From Deinococcus arboris (lineage in GTDB: Bacteria > Deinococcota > Deinococci > Deinococcales > Deinococcaceae): 64,000 nucleotides of DNA. The notes below the pieces were generated by a model, which worked only from the letters and a program-made list of their open reading frames with translations, searched no databases and was not told where the DNA came from. This document shows positions 7,247-15,531 of this stretch, in pieces. Every line of letters starts with the position of its first letter. Within the stretch, counting starts at the first letter, position 1. Both the position numbers and the translations under genes were made by a program. Location of the stretch: NCBI RefSeq assembly GCF_009755355.1, contig NZ_WQLB01000010.1, positions 68,794 through 132,793 on the forward strand, written 5' to 3'.

Positions 7247-8335
7247 TCACTGGGCGTCCACGCCCACCGCGTCTTCGACCGTCCCCAGGCCGTCGCGGCG
7301 CAGCAGGTCAGCCAGGCCCACGTTCAATTCGCGCACCAGGCCGGGGCCACGGTAGATCAGGGCGGAGTACACCTCGATCAGGCTGGCCCCCGCGCGGATC
7401 TTGTCGTAGGCATCCTGGGGGGTGAAGACGCCGCCCACCCCCACGATGGGCACACGCCCCCGCGTCTGGCGAAAGGCGGCGCGCACCAGGGCGGTGGCGC
7501 GGGCTGTCAGGGGGCGACCGCTCAGGCCACCAGGCTCCCGCTGAGCCGGGTGACTCAGGCCGTCGCGGGCCAGGGTGGTATTGCTGACGATCAGGCCTGC
7601 GGCTCCCGCATTCACCACCGCGTCCACACTGGCTTCAAAGTCGGCGGGGTGCAGATCGGGGGCCAGCTTGACCAGAACGGGCGGGGCGCTGAGGGTGCGG
7701 ACACGCCCGGCCTCCACCTCTGCCAGCACCTCCCGCACCAGGGCGGCTAGGTCATCTGCCGCTTGCAGGGCGCGCAGCCCCGGCGTATTGGGGCTGCTGA
7801 CATTGACCACGAAGGCGTCGGCCACGTCTTGCAGGGCCGCCACGCAGCGGCGGTAATCCTGAGCGGCGTCCTCGTTGGGCGTCGCCTTGTTCTTGCCGAT
7901 ATTCACCCAGACCGGCACAGCGCGCGTGCGTAGCGCGCTCAGGCGGGCGTGCAGGGCGGCAGTGCCGGCATTGTTGAAGCCCATGCGGTTAATCAGCGCC
8001 TCGTCCTCTGGCAGGCGGAACAGCCGGGGCCGGTCATTGCCCGCCTGCGGCAGCGGCGTCACGGTGCCGACCTCCAGAAACCCAAAACCCAGCGCGCCGA
8101 AAGCCGGCACCGCCACCCCGTTTTTGTCCAAGCCCGCCGCCAGCCCCACCGGCGAGGCGAAGTGCTGGCCCCACAGCGTCTGCGTGAGGACCTCGCCGCC
8201 CGGCACCGTCAGGGCGCGCGCCGCCTGAGGCCACAGGGGCACCTTCGAGGCCGCCTCTAGGCCCCCCAGCGTCAGGTGGTGGGCGTCTTCGGCGTCCAGG
8301 CGGAACAGGGCAGGCTTCAGCAGCGAACGGTACAC
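7247..8335 (-). CDS. pyrD: Dihydroorotate dehydrogenase (quinone), class 2
   Basis: A 362-residue membrane-associated flavoprotein that oxidises dihydroorotate to orotate in pyrimidine synthesis, passing electrons to quinone. Features of class 2 enzymes are present: an N-terminal extension (YRSLLKPALFRLDAEDAHHL), INRMGFNN near residue 110, the catalytic serine in NVSSPNTPGLR near residue 175, then VKLAPDL, SNTT and the FMN phosphate loop VGVGGVF. The GTG at 8335 is preferred since it begins the family N-terminus 5 bases after the stop of the MFS gene; an in-frame TTG 9 bases upstream is the alternative. Probably cotranscribed with the MFS exporter. Confidence 0.92.
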   Translation of the reverse strand: MYRSLLKPALFRLDAEDAHHLTLGGLEAASKVPLWPQAARALTVPGGEVLTQTLWGQHFASPVGLAAGLDKNGVAVPAFGALGFGFLEVGTVTPLPQAGNDRPRLFRLPEDEALINRMGFNNAGTAALHARLSALRTRAVPVWVNIGKNKATPNEDAAQDYRRCVAALQDVADAFVVNVSSPNTPGLRALQAADDLAALVREVLAEVEAGRVRTLSAPPVLVKLAPDLHPADFEASVDAVVNAGAAGLIVSNTTLARDGLSHPAQREPGGLSGRPLTARATALVRAAFRQTRGRVPIVGVGGVFTPQDAYDKIRAGASLIEVYSALIYRGPGLVRELNVGLADLLRRDGLGTVEDAVGVDAQ

Positions 8336-8340
8336 GGCCT

Positions 8341-9561
8341 TCAAGATACGGGGGCGGCCGCCCGGCCTGTCCGGCCCAGCAGGCGCAGGGCCGCCAGGCC
8401 CACCAGCACCTGAATCACCCCTTGCAGGCAGATGACGGCCAGAATGCCCTGCGGCCCACGCGCCAGACTGGCGAGCCCTGTGCCCAGCAGCACCCCGGCG
8501 GCCATCAGGTGACCGGCCAGGCCGAAGACCCGGCCCAGCGCGGCGTCCGGGGTCAGGCGCTGCACCAGGGTGGTCCAGCCCGCGCCGGTGGCGGCGGCCG
8601 GCAGCCCCACCAGCGCCATCACCAGCAGCGGCGGCCACACCTGCGGGGTGAGCAGCGGCAGGCAGAAGACCGCCAGGTCGCCCAGGCCCAGCCCCAGACT
8701 GCCCGCCACCAGCAAGGCCTCGGGGCGAAGATGCGCGGCGAACCGGGCCACCAGCGCGCCGCCCACCAGGCCCCCCACCGCCTGCACACTCAGCAGCCAG
8801 CCGTAGGTGCGGGCGTCACCGTGCATGACCTCGGCCACAAAGGGGGCAATCAGGGGGCCAAACACACCCTCTCCCAGCGCCGACAGGCCCGCCAGCCCCA
8901 CGAGGAGGCGCAGTGGCGGCGAGCCGCGCACGGTGTGCCAGCCGGCCACAAACGCGGCCCGCAGCCGCGTCTGGGCGGCCTCCGGCGCGGCGGGCATGCG
9001 CGGCACCCCCAGCAGCAGCGCCGCCGCCAGCAGGAACGACAGCAGGTCGGCCAGCACGGCGGCCCGCAGCCCCAGCGCCGCCAGCAGCGCGCCGCCCAGG
9101 GCCGGGCCTGCCAGCCGCGCCAGATTGTTGTTCAGGGCATTCAGGGCGTTGGCGCGGGCCAGCTGGTCGGCGGGCACCAGCGTTGGCAGCAGCGCGCCCT
9201 CGGCCGGGCCCACCGGCAGCGTCACGAGCGCCAGGAGCGCAGACGACAGGGCGGCCGCCCACAGCGGCGGCAGGTCGCCCCCGCCCACCAGCAGCGGCAG
9301 CAGCGCCAGGGCCGCCAGCAAGTTGCTGGCCAGCAGCACGTCGCGCCGGGGCCAGCGGTCAGCCAGCACCCCGCCCAGCGAGCCCAGCAGCACCCGAGGC
9401 AGGGTGCCGGCCAGAAACATCAGCGTTGCGGCGGGCACCGAGCGGGTCTCCAGATACACCTGCGCCGGCAGGGCCGCCGCCAGGAGCCAGTTGCCGGTCA
9501 TGCTGATCAGGCCGGCCCACCACAGCCGGGCAAAGGGACCAGAGAGGATCAAGGTGAACAT
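8341..9561 (-). CDS. MFS transporter (MFS_3, EntS-like exporter)
   Basis: A 406-residue inner-membrane carrier with about 12 hydrophobic helices and the MFS signature loop GGVLADRWPRRDVLL near residues 61-75. ARANALNALNNNLARLAGPALGG (around residue 135) is typical of the MFS_3 branch that includes enterobactin and drug exporters. It is divergent from an HTH protein gene (31 bases between starts) that probably regulates it, and pyrD follows 5 bases downstream. The substrate cannot be inferred. Confidence 0.85.
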   Translation of the reverse strand: MFTLILSGPFARLWWAGLISMTGNWLLAAALPAQVYLETRSVPAATLMFLAGTLPRVLLGSLGGVLADRWPRRDVLLASNLLAALALLPLLVGGGDLPPLWAAALSSALLALVTLPVGPAEGALLPTLVPADQLARANALNALNNNLARLAGPALGGALLAALGLRAAVLADLLSFLLAAALLLGVPRMPAAPEAAQTRLRAAFVAGWHTVRGSPPLRLLVGLAGLSALGEGVFGPLIAPFVAEVMHGDARTYGWLLSVQAVGGLVGGALVARFAAHLRPEALLVAGSLGLGLGDLAVFCLPLLTPQVWPPLLVMALVGLPAAATGAGWTTLVQRLTPDAALGRVFGLAGHLMAAGVLLGTGLASLARGPQGILAVICLQGVIQVLVGLAALRLLGRTGRAAAPVS

Positions 9562-9592
9562 GCCCCGCAGCGTGCGAGCTACCCTCTGACCA

Positions 9593-10285
9593 ATGACACT
9601 GCCTTCCCGTCAAAGACCTGTGGTGGTGACAGACCCGCAGGCGGCGGCGCTGCTGCTGGACGCGCGGGCGGTGCGCGCCCTGGGGCCCTTTCTGGGCCGC
9701 GCCCTGAACGCCCAGGCGGCGGCGCGCGAGGCCGGGCTGCCCATCAGCACCTTGCAGTACCGGGTGCGGCAGTTTCTGGCCTGCGGGCTGCTGCGCCGCG
9801 CGGGCCTCCAGCCCCGCGCTGGGCGCGCCATGACGCTGTACGAGGCTCCAGGCGCCCTGTTCGTGCCGTTTGCCTCCACTCCACTGGTATCGGACACCCT
9901 GCTGTCGGCGGCCAGTTTCGGGCGGTGGCAGGCGCGGCTGACCCGCTCTATCGGCGCGGCCTGGGTGCAGGCGGCGGGGCAGCGCCGCATCGGGCTACAT
10001 CTGATCGGTTCAGAGCAGGGCCTGATCTCCCGCAACGTCGAACCCGAACCTGACCCGGAAGCCCCCAACAGCTTTTTCGAGTATCTGCTCAGTGACCAAG
10101 GGCCGGCGGTGTGGGATTCCTGGGGCGTCCTGAGCCTCCCGCCTGACCAGGCCAAGGCCCTGCAACGGGACCTCGCGGCCCTGATGGGCCGGTACCGTTC
10201 GGTCGAGACCGAAGGCGTCACGCCGCATATCGTGCGCGTGGCCATCGCGCCGCTGGTGCCCGAGGACGGCGAGGCAGAACAGTAA
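9593..10285 (+). CDS. HTH regulator, ArsR/winged-helix-like
   Basis: A 230-residue protein whose N-terminal part carries a helix-turn-helix (ALNAQAAAREAGLPISTLQY, about residues 38-57, then RVRQFLACGLLRRAG as the wing region). The C-terminal half is a mixed domain of unknown role with acidic stretches. Its start lies 31 bases from the divergent MFS gene, which suggests it controls that exporter. A TACCCT box at 9580-9585 sits 7 nt before the ATG, so the mRNA is probably leaderless. Ligand unknown. Confidence 0.7.
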   Translation: MTLPSRQRPVVVTDPQAAALLLDARAVRALGPFLGRALNAQAAAREAGLPISTLQYRVRQFLACGLLRRAGLQPRAGRAMTLYEAPGALFVPFASTPLVSDTLLSAASFGRWQARLTRSIGAAWVQAAGQRRIGLHLIGSEQGLISRNVEPEPDPEAPNSFFEYLLSDQGPAVWDSWGVLSLPPDQAKALQRDLAALMGRYRSVETEGVTPHIVRVAIAPLVPEDGEAEQ

Positions 10286-10310
10286 AAAAGGCCAGCGCAA
10301 GACGCTGACC
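10284..10310 (-). terminator. Rho-independent terminator of the Rrf2 gene
   Basis: Read on the minus strand: an 8-bp stem (10303-10310 with 10290-10297, one G-U pair), a 5-base loop, then six T (10284-10289). It lies just after the stop of the Rrf2 regulator and overlaps the end of the convergent HTH gene. Confidence 0.8.
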
Positions 10311-10333
10311 CTGGTCCCGCAGTTCACCGAAGT

Positions 10334-10795
10334 TTAAACCGGCGGGTGCGCGTAACTGCTTTCCAGCTGCACCAACCGGGCGTGCTGCTGCTGCTCGCTC
10401 TCGACCATCAGATCGGCCAGGGTGGTGCTTCCCAGCACGTCGCGCAGGGCGCTGTCCACGCGGTGCCACAGGTTCTGGGTGCCGCAGACGTTCTGGCTTT
10501 CGCAGACATGGTCGTCTTCCACGCAGGACACCGGGGCGATGCTGCCTTCCATGGCGGTCACCACGTCGTAGGCACTGATCTCCTGGGCGGGGCGGGCCAG
10601 ACGGTACCCGCCGTGCGCGCCGCGAATACTCTTGATAAAGCCCGCGCGGCGCAGGTTGCTGGCAATCTGTTCGAGGTAGTGCTGGCTGATGCCCTGACGT
10701 TCAGACACGTCCTTGAGGGGCACGGCCTCACCGCCCCGGCGCGCGATTTCAATCAGGGCACGCAGGCCGTATTGCGCTTTGGTCGAAACCCACAT
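10334..10795 (-). CDS. Rrf2 family transcriptional regulator with a three-cysteine cluster site
   Basis: A 153-residue regulator beginning MWVSTKAQYGLRALIEIARR, the Rrf2 winged-helix start. The recognition helix region is ISQHYLEQIASNLRRAGFI, followed by SIRGAHGGYRLARP. Three cysteines lie in CVEDDHVCESQNVC near residues 91-104, the place where IscR/NsrR/RsrR bind an iron-sulfur cluster, so it is likely a [Fe-S] sensor of iron, NO or redox state. A TAGACT box (10802-10807) is 6 nt before the ATG (leaderless). An inverted repeat at 10823-10848 in the promoter could be its own operator. Confidence 0.88.
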   Translation of the reverse strand: MWVSTKAQYGLRALIEIARRGGEAVPLKDVSERQGISQHYLEQIASNLRRAGFIKSIRGAHGGYRLARPAQEISAYDVVTAMEGSIAPVSCVEDDHVCESQNVCGTQNLWHRVDSALRDVLGSTTLADLMVESEQQQHARLVQLESSYAHPPV

Positions 10796-10822
10796 GCCCC
10801 CAGTCTACTCCGGAAACTCGGA

Positions 10823-10848
10823 CACAACGTAAGGGTTTTTTCGTTGTG
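10823..10848. promoter_or_regulatory. Inverted repeat in the Rrf2 divergent promoter region
   Basis: CACAACG at 10823-10829 and CGTTGTG at 10842-10848 are perfect 7-bp inverted copies spaced by 12 bases. The repeat starts 16 bases upstream of the Rrf2 -10 box, around its -35 region, and could bind a dimeric regulator, perhaps the Rrf2 protein itself. Confidence 0.45.
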
Positions 10849-10895
10849 ACCTCCACGAAACGCCCATGCAACGGCCCAGGGCCTAACCTGCGGCC

Positions 10896-11666
10896 ATGAT
10901 TCCTCTGGTTCTGCGCCGCGCGGCCTTCCTCGCCCTGCTTCTTGTGCCGGTGGCCTACGCCCAGAGCGGCTGTGTGGGCTTCGTGTGCAGCGCGCCTGGG
11001 GCAGGCACGGCGGGCCGGGGACCGCTGGACAGCGCGTATCTGGAGGTGCTGGGGCGCGTCAGCAGCGCCCAGGAACGCGGCTTGTGGGAGGCGCGGGGCG
11101 TGCGCGAGGGGACCCTGAGCGCCGCGCAGGCGGCCCAGGTGCGCGCCGAACTGCGGCGCAACGTGCACGCGCCCGCAGCCAGCGCCCTGCTGAGCGACCT
11201 GACCCTGCGGGTGTTTCTCGATTCGTTCGGGGCCGCGCCGCACCCCAACAATCCCTTTTTCAAGCTGCTGGGTCAGCTGGCCAAAAAACCCGACAGCACC
11301 TACGCCAGCCTGCTGGACTTCACGCGCAGCTACCTGCAAGACCCGCAAATTGACGGCGCCCGAGAAGGGCTGATTTCCGCGGCCTACATCCGCAGCCTGG
11401 GCCGGCCGCCCAGCAGCGGCGACCTGACCTACTGGCAGGCGCAGGTGAAGGCCAGTGGCCGCAACTTTACTGACATCGTGCAGGCCGGCCAGGACTGGGT
11501 ACTGAGTGCAGGCAACGAGGCGGAATTTTCGGCCCTGATTCGGCGGGCGTTCAAGGCGGCTGGCCGCGCCGCGCCCACGGGCGACCAGATCATCAAGATT
11601 CGGCTGGCCAACCAGACCACGCGCCGCACCTTCGACGAATGGAAGGTCTTTGTGCAGAAGTTCTAG
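10896..11666 (+). CDS. Secreted protein with DUF4214-like repeats
   Basis: A 256-residue protein with an N-terminal signal peptide (hydrophobic residues 8-20, cleavage probably after AYA) and two cysteines soon after. Two segments, AYLEVLGRVSSAQERGLWEARGV near residue 47 in part and AAYIRSLGRPPSSGDLTYW near 165, follow the pattern Y-x-x-x-L-G-R-x-x-x-x-x-G-x-x-x-W of DUF4214, a domain found in cell-surface proteins. It has no enzyme motif. A TAACCT box (10884-10889) is 6 nt before the ATG. Function unknown, probably envelope-associated. Confidence 0.7.
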   Translation: MIPLVLRRAAFLALLLVPVAYAQSGCVGFVCSAPGAGTAGRGPLDSAYLEVLGRVSSAQERGLWEARGVREGTLSAAQAAQVRAELRRNVHAPAASALLSDLTLRVFLDSFGAAPHPNNPFFKLLGQLAKKPDSTYASLLDFTRSYLQDPQIDGAREGLISAAYIRSLGRPPSSGDLTYWQAQVKASGRNFTDIVQAGQDWVLSAGNEAEFSALIRRAFKAAGRAAPTGDQIIKIRLANQTTRRTFDEWKVFVQKF

Positions 11667-11784
11667 CTCAGGGCACTGGGGACTGGGGCTCTCTGGGCCG
11701 CCTGGACATCCTGGCAGGGCTCCGGCTGGGGAGGCCGTGACCCAGGCCCCTGCCTGTGCCGCAGAGACGAGTAGAATCCGCCCC

Positions 11785-13674
11785 GTGACGGCGCCTCCAG
11801 TGTTGCCCCCCGACCTGTCTCCGGCCCGCGCTCTGCGCCGCCTGCACGCGGCTGGTGCGCCGGGGCTGGTGCTGCTGGAATCGCTGGGGCCAGTGGTGGC
11901 GTACGGAAGGTACACCTTTCTGAGTGCGTGGCCGAGCCAGGTTCGCCATGATCTGCCGGACGTTCCGGCTGGGGACGCCCTCTTTCCCGCCTGGCTGGGC
12001 GGCCTGAAATACGAGGCGGCGCGGGGCTTTGGCCTGAACACGCATCCGGCCCAGGGCGAGGCGATGTGGTGGGGTCACTACCCCTCGGGGCTGGTGTGGG
12101 ACCGCGCCGCCGGCACCCTGGACGTGGTGGGCAGGGCGCATCTGGACTGGGCTGCCCTGCTGTCGGGCGATCCTGGCCCGGAGCCTGAGCTGACCGTGGG
12201 CCCTTTCGGCGCCGATGACGTGGACTATCCAGCCGGCGTGCGGGCCGTGCAGGAGCTGATCCGGGCGGGTGAGGTCTATCAGGTCAACCTCTCACGCGGG
12301 GTGCAGGCGCAGGCCCACGGCGACCCGCTGGCGGCCTACCTGCGGCTACGAGAAGTGAACCCCAGCCCCTTTATGGCGTATGCCGATCTGGGGGACGAGG
12401 TGGTGGTGTCGTGCAGTCCAGAGCGGCTGGTGCGCTGGGCCGGCGGCCTCGTATCGGCGCGGCCGATTGCCGGCACCCGCCGCCGGGGCGACACGCCACA
12501 GGAAGACGCCGCCTTTGAAGCCGAGCTGCGCGCCAGCCCGAAAGAAACCGCCGAACACACCATGCTGGTGGACCTCGTGCGGCACGACCTGGGCCGGGTG
12601 GCGGCGCCGGGCAGCGTCACGGTGCCCGACCTGATGCTGGTCGAGCGCTACAGCCACGTCATGCATCTGGTTTCGGAGGTGCAGGCACAGGCCAGAGCCG
12701 GCGTGACGCTGCGCGAGGTGCTGGCCGCCACCTTCCCCGGCGGCACGATCACCGGCGCCCCCAAAGAGCGTGTGATGGAGGCGATTGCGGCCCTGGAACC
12801 CGGGCCGCGCGGCTGGTACACCGGCGGCCTGGGCCTGATCAGCGGGGCGGCGGTGGACCTGAATATCCTGATTCGCACGGCGGCGTTTACTCGCACGGAC
12901 AGCGGCTGGTCGGTCGAGGTGCGTGCAGGCGGCGGCACCGTCATCGACGCCGACCCGGCGCGCGAAGCCCAGGAAACGGTCCACAAGGCCCAGGCCCTCC
13001 TGAGCGTGCTGGCCGGCGTGCCGGGCCGCCCAGCGCAGCCGCCGGTCCCGCCGGTGCCAGGCCGTCCCTGGGCGCCGCCCCCGGCCCAGACCTCGACCGG
13101 CCTGCGGGTGCTGCTGCTGGACAACCGCGACTCGTTTACCTGGAACCTGGCCCACGACCTGCTGGCGCTGGGGGCACAGGTGGAGGTGCGGTCTCAGGAC
13201 GAGGCAGCGCGCGATCTGCTGGCCAGCCAGCCGGACGCGGTGTTGGTCGGGCCAGGGCCAGGGACGCCCGAGACCAGCGGCTGCACCCTGGCCCTGACGC
13301 GCGCCTGCCTGCAGGGCGGCGTGCCGCTGCTGGGCGTGTGCCTGGGGCATCAGGCGCTGGGGCAGGTGCTGGGCGGGCAGATTGCGCGGGCCGCGCCGGT
13401 GCATGGCCGCCCAGAGTACGCGCGCCACAGCGGCGCCGGCCTGTTTGAGGGTGTGCCGCAGGGCGCGGCCTTTGGGCGCTATCACTCGCTGGTCGTTCGT
13501 GACCTGGACCCCGCCCTGGTGACCGCCACCAGCGAGGACGGCGAGGTCATGGCGCTGGAAGTGCCGGGCCGGCCTGCCTGGGGGGTGCAGTTTCACCCCG
13601 AAAGTGTTCTAAGCCCCGCCGGACGCACCCTGCTGGGCAACTGGCTGGGGCTCAGCGCGGCGCACCGGCGATGA
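11785..13674 (+). CDS. pabB: Fused aminodeoxychorismate synthase, PabB-PabA order
   Basis: A 629-residue fusion of a chorismate-binding component I (about residues 1-415) and a type 1 glutamine amidotransferase (about 440-629), joined by a Pro-rich linker. It should make 4-amino-4-deoxychorismate for folate from chorismate and glutamine. Component I has GEVYQVNLSR (PabB-like), SPERL, KETAEHTMLVDLVRHDLGRV and TGAPKERVMEAI; the amidotransferase has GVCLGHQ (nucleophile Cys near 518) and HPES. The loop reads PIAGTRRRG, where many PabB have PIKGT, and VLLESLG resembles the TrpE regulatory motif, so anthranilate synthase cannot be fully excluded. The overlapping pabC supports PabB. TAGAAT (11772-11777) lies 7 nt before the GTG start. 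Confidence 0.85.
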   Translation: MTAPPVLPPDLSPARALRRLHAAGAPGLVLLESLGPVVAYGRYTFLSAWPSQVRHDLPDVPAGDALFPAWLGGLKYEAARGFGLNTHPAQGEAMWWGHYPSGLVWDRAAGTLDVVGRAHLDWAALLSGDPGPEPELTVGPFGADDVDYPAGVRAVQELIRAGEVYQVNLSRGVQAQAHGDPLAAYLRLREVNPSPFMAYADLGDEVVVSCSPERLVRWAGGLVSARPIAGTRRRGDTPQEDAAFEAELRASPKETAEHTMLVDLVRHDLGRVAAPGSVTVPDLMLVERYSHVMHLVSEVQAQARAGVTLREVLAATFPGGTITGAPKERVMEAIAALEPGPRGWYTGGLGLISGAAVDLNILIRTAAFTRTDSGWSVEVRAGGGTVIDADPAREAQETVHKAQALLSVLAGVPGRPAQPPVPPVPGRPWAPPPAQTSTGLRVLLLDNRDSFTWNLAHDLLALGAQVEVRSQDEAARDLLASQPDAVLVGPGPGTPETSGCTLALTRACLQGGVPLLGVCLGHQALGQVLGGQIARAAPVHGRPEYARHSGAGLFEGVPQGAAFGRYHSLVVRDLDPALVTATSEDGEVMALEVPGRPAWGVQFHPESVLSPAGRTLLGNWLGLSAAHRR

Positions 13675-14366
13675 AGCCCCTGCCCGACGAGCTGAACCAG
13701 CCCGCCTGGCTGCACGGGACGTCGGCTTTTACGACCGTGCGGACCCGGCACGGCACAGCGCTCCACTGGCCCGCCCACCTGAGCCGGCTGCGCGGCACCT
13801 GCGCCTTTCTGGGCCTGCCTGTGCCGGACCACGTTCTGCCCGCCTTTGACGCCTTCCCCTGGGGCCTGCTGCGCGTCACGGTGACCGAGGGCGGCACCTT
13901 CTGGTCCCACCGTGCCCTGACCCCTGGCCCCCGCCCATCCGGCGTGACGGTGCGCCTGACGGACGTGCAGGTTCACCCTCAGCTGGCCGCCCACAAGACG
14001 GGCAACTATCTGCCCGCCCGTCTGGCGGCCAAGCAATCGGCGCCCGCCTTTGAAGGCTGGCTGCAGGACGCCGGCGGCCACGTTGTGGACGGCAGCCGGA
14101 CGGCGCCACTGCTGGAACTGGACGGCGAGCTGGTGGTGCCCGCCGGTGGCCTGCCCAGCATTACGCGAGTGGCAGCTCTGGCAGGGCGACCCCACGTCAC
14201 GCGCCCGGTCCACAGGGCCGACCTGCCCCGCATCACCCGCGCCTGGATCTGCGGCAGCGGCGTGGGTGTGGTGCCTGTGCAAAAGATTGAAGGGCCAGCA
14301 TTAAACTTAGCCCTGCCGACCACCTGGCTGACCACGGCGGACCCTGCACTGGTATGGCCGGAGTGA
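13671..14366 (+). CDS. pabC: Aminodeoxychorismate lyase PabC (class IV aminotransferase fold)
   Basis: A 231-residue PLP enzyme that releases pyruvate from aminodeoxychorismate to give p-aminobenzoate. The PLP lysine lies in AAHKTGNYLPARLAA near residue 106, matching the K-x-x-N-Y-x-x-x motif of the fold. GSRTAPLLELDGELVVPAGGLPSITR follows as in other class IV proteins. It is somewhat shorter than E. coli PabC. Its ATG overlaps the stop of the PabB-PabA fusion by 4 bases, so the two folate steps are coupled. Confidence 0.88.
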   Translation: MKPLPDELNQPAWLHGTSAFTTVRTRHGTALHWPAHLSRLRGTCAFLGLPVPDHVLPAFDAFPWGLLRVTVTEGGTFWSHRALTPGPRPSGVTVRLTDVQVHPQLAAHKTGNYLPARLAAKQSAPAFEGWLQDAGGHVVDGSRTAPLLELDGELVVPAGGLPSITRVAALAGRPHVTRPVHRADLPRITRAWICGSGVGVVPVQKIEGPALNLALPTTWLTTADPALVWPE

Positions 14367-14500
14367 GTGGGGTGTGGGGAAGGCCGGAACCGTAAGAGAC
14401 TATGCGCGGAACAGAGCCGAAAAAACCTCGTCCTGAGCGCCGCACCCTGCGGGAGTTTCACAAGTTCTCCACAGCAGAGAGGAAGACACAACCATCAAGT
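14367..14500. other. Intergenic spacer before a dispersed repeat
   Basis: About 130 bases between pabC and repeat copy A. No gene or clear terminator was seen. Confidence 0.3.
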
Positions 14501-14735
<235 letters not shown>

Positions 14736-14805
14736 AACGCACCGCCTAAACCCCATCAAAAAAAAGCCCCAACCTAACCAGGCTGGAGCTCCTCGCCAAT
14801 CCCGC

Positions 14806-15405
14806 TTAGTGGCCGTTGTTGCCGGTACGCTCACTCTGCAGCTGTCCGCCGCCCACCACATCATCCAGCTTGACCGCGCCAAACTTTCTCATCAGGCTCA
14901 GCGCCTCATCGGTGCGCGCACCATTGGGGTCACGGGCAATCACCATGACGTGCCCGCCCCGCAGCCCCTGGTAGAACTTCTCGGCCTGTGCGGCGGGCAC
15001 GCCCATACGGCGCAGCAGCTTCACGTAGTCGCCGTGGTCACTGCCGGCCAGGGCGCCGAACAGGCCGCCCAGCCCAGCGCCGCCCAGGACGCCGAACAGC
15101 ACCCCAAACAGCCCGCCTTCCTGATAGATGCGCGTGACCGGATAGACAATGAGAATGAGCCAGACCGGCACCGTCAGGGCCAGGCCGCCCAGGATGCCCA
15201 GAAGGGCGCCCTTGATCACGCTGCCCGAGCCGCCGGGCGCGCCAGCTTCAGGGCTGACCCCAGTTTGCTGGGCAATATCGTCTTCGGCCACCACGTCGGT
15301 CAGGGCAAAGCCCAGGTGGTCACGGTCAAAGCCGCGCTGTTGCAGGGCCTGCAAGGCGCCCTGCGCCTGCTGAGGTTCGCGGAAAAGAGCCACGACGCTT
15401 TCCAT
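14806..15405 (-). CDS. Glycine-rich membrane protein with a stress-protein (YflT-like) N-terminus
   Basis: A 199-residue protein. It begins MESVVALFREPQQAQGALQA with the short alpha/beta module of general-stress proteins (heat-induced YflT/DUF1269-like), then ALLGILGGLALTVPVWLILI and the glycine-rich LFGVLFGVLGGAGLGGLFGALAG as two membrane segments (about residues 68-125), then a second ferredoxin-like module. The ATG at 15405 begins the domain and has CAGGA just upstream; longer in-frame extensions lack support. Role unknown, possibly stress-related. Confidence 0.7.
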   Translation of the reverse strand: MESVVALFREPQQAQGALQALQQRGFDRDHLGFALTDVVAEDDIAQQTGVSPEAGAPGGSGSVIKGALLGILGGLALTVPVWLILIVYPVTRIYQEGGLFGVLFGVLGGAGLGGLFGALAGSDHGDYVKLLRRMGVPAAQAEKFYQGLRGGHVMVIARDPNGARTDEALSLMRKFGAVKLDDVVGGGQLQSERTGNNGH

Positions 15406-15531
15406 ATCCTGTTTTGTAGCACGCGGCCCTCCTGGCCTGCGAGGGACAAAGCGGGGGAGTTGCTTTAGATCTGGGGCGGCACCGTGGGGCCGGTACGTTT
15501 TACCCGCCGCCGCTTTTCTATACTGAACCCC

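Noticed and set aside
8422..10053. A 543-codon plus-strand frame over the MFS gene
   Set aside because: Composed mostly of Gln/His/Arg/Gly; mirror of the MFS gene.
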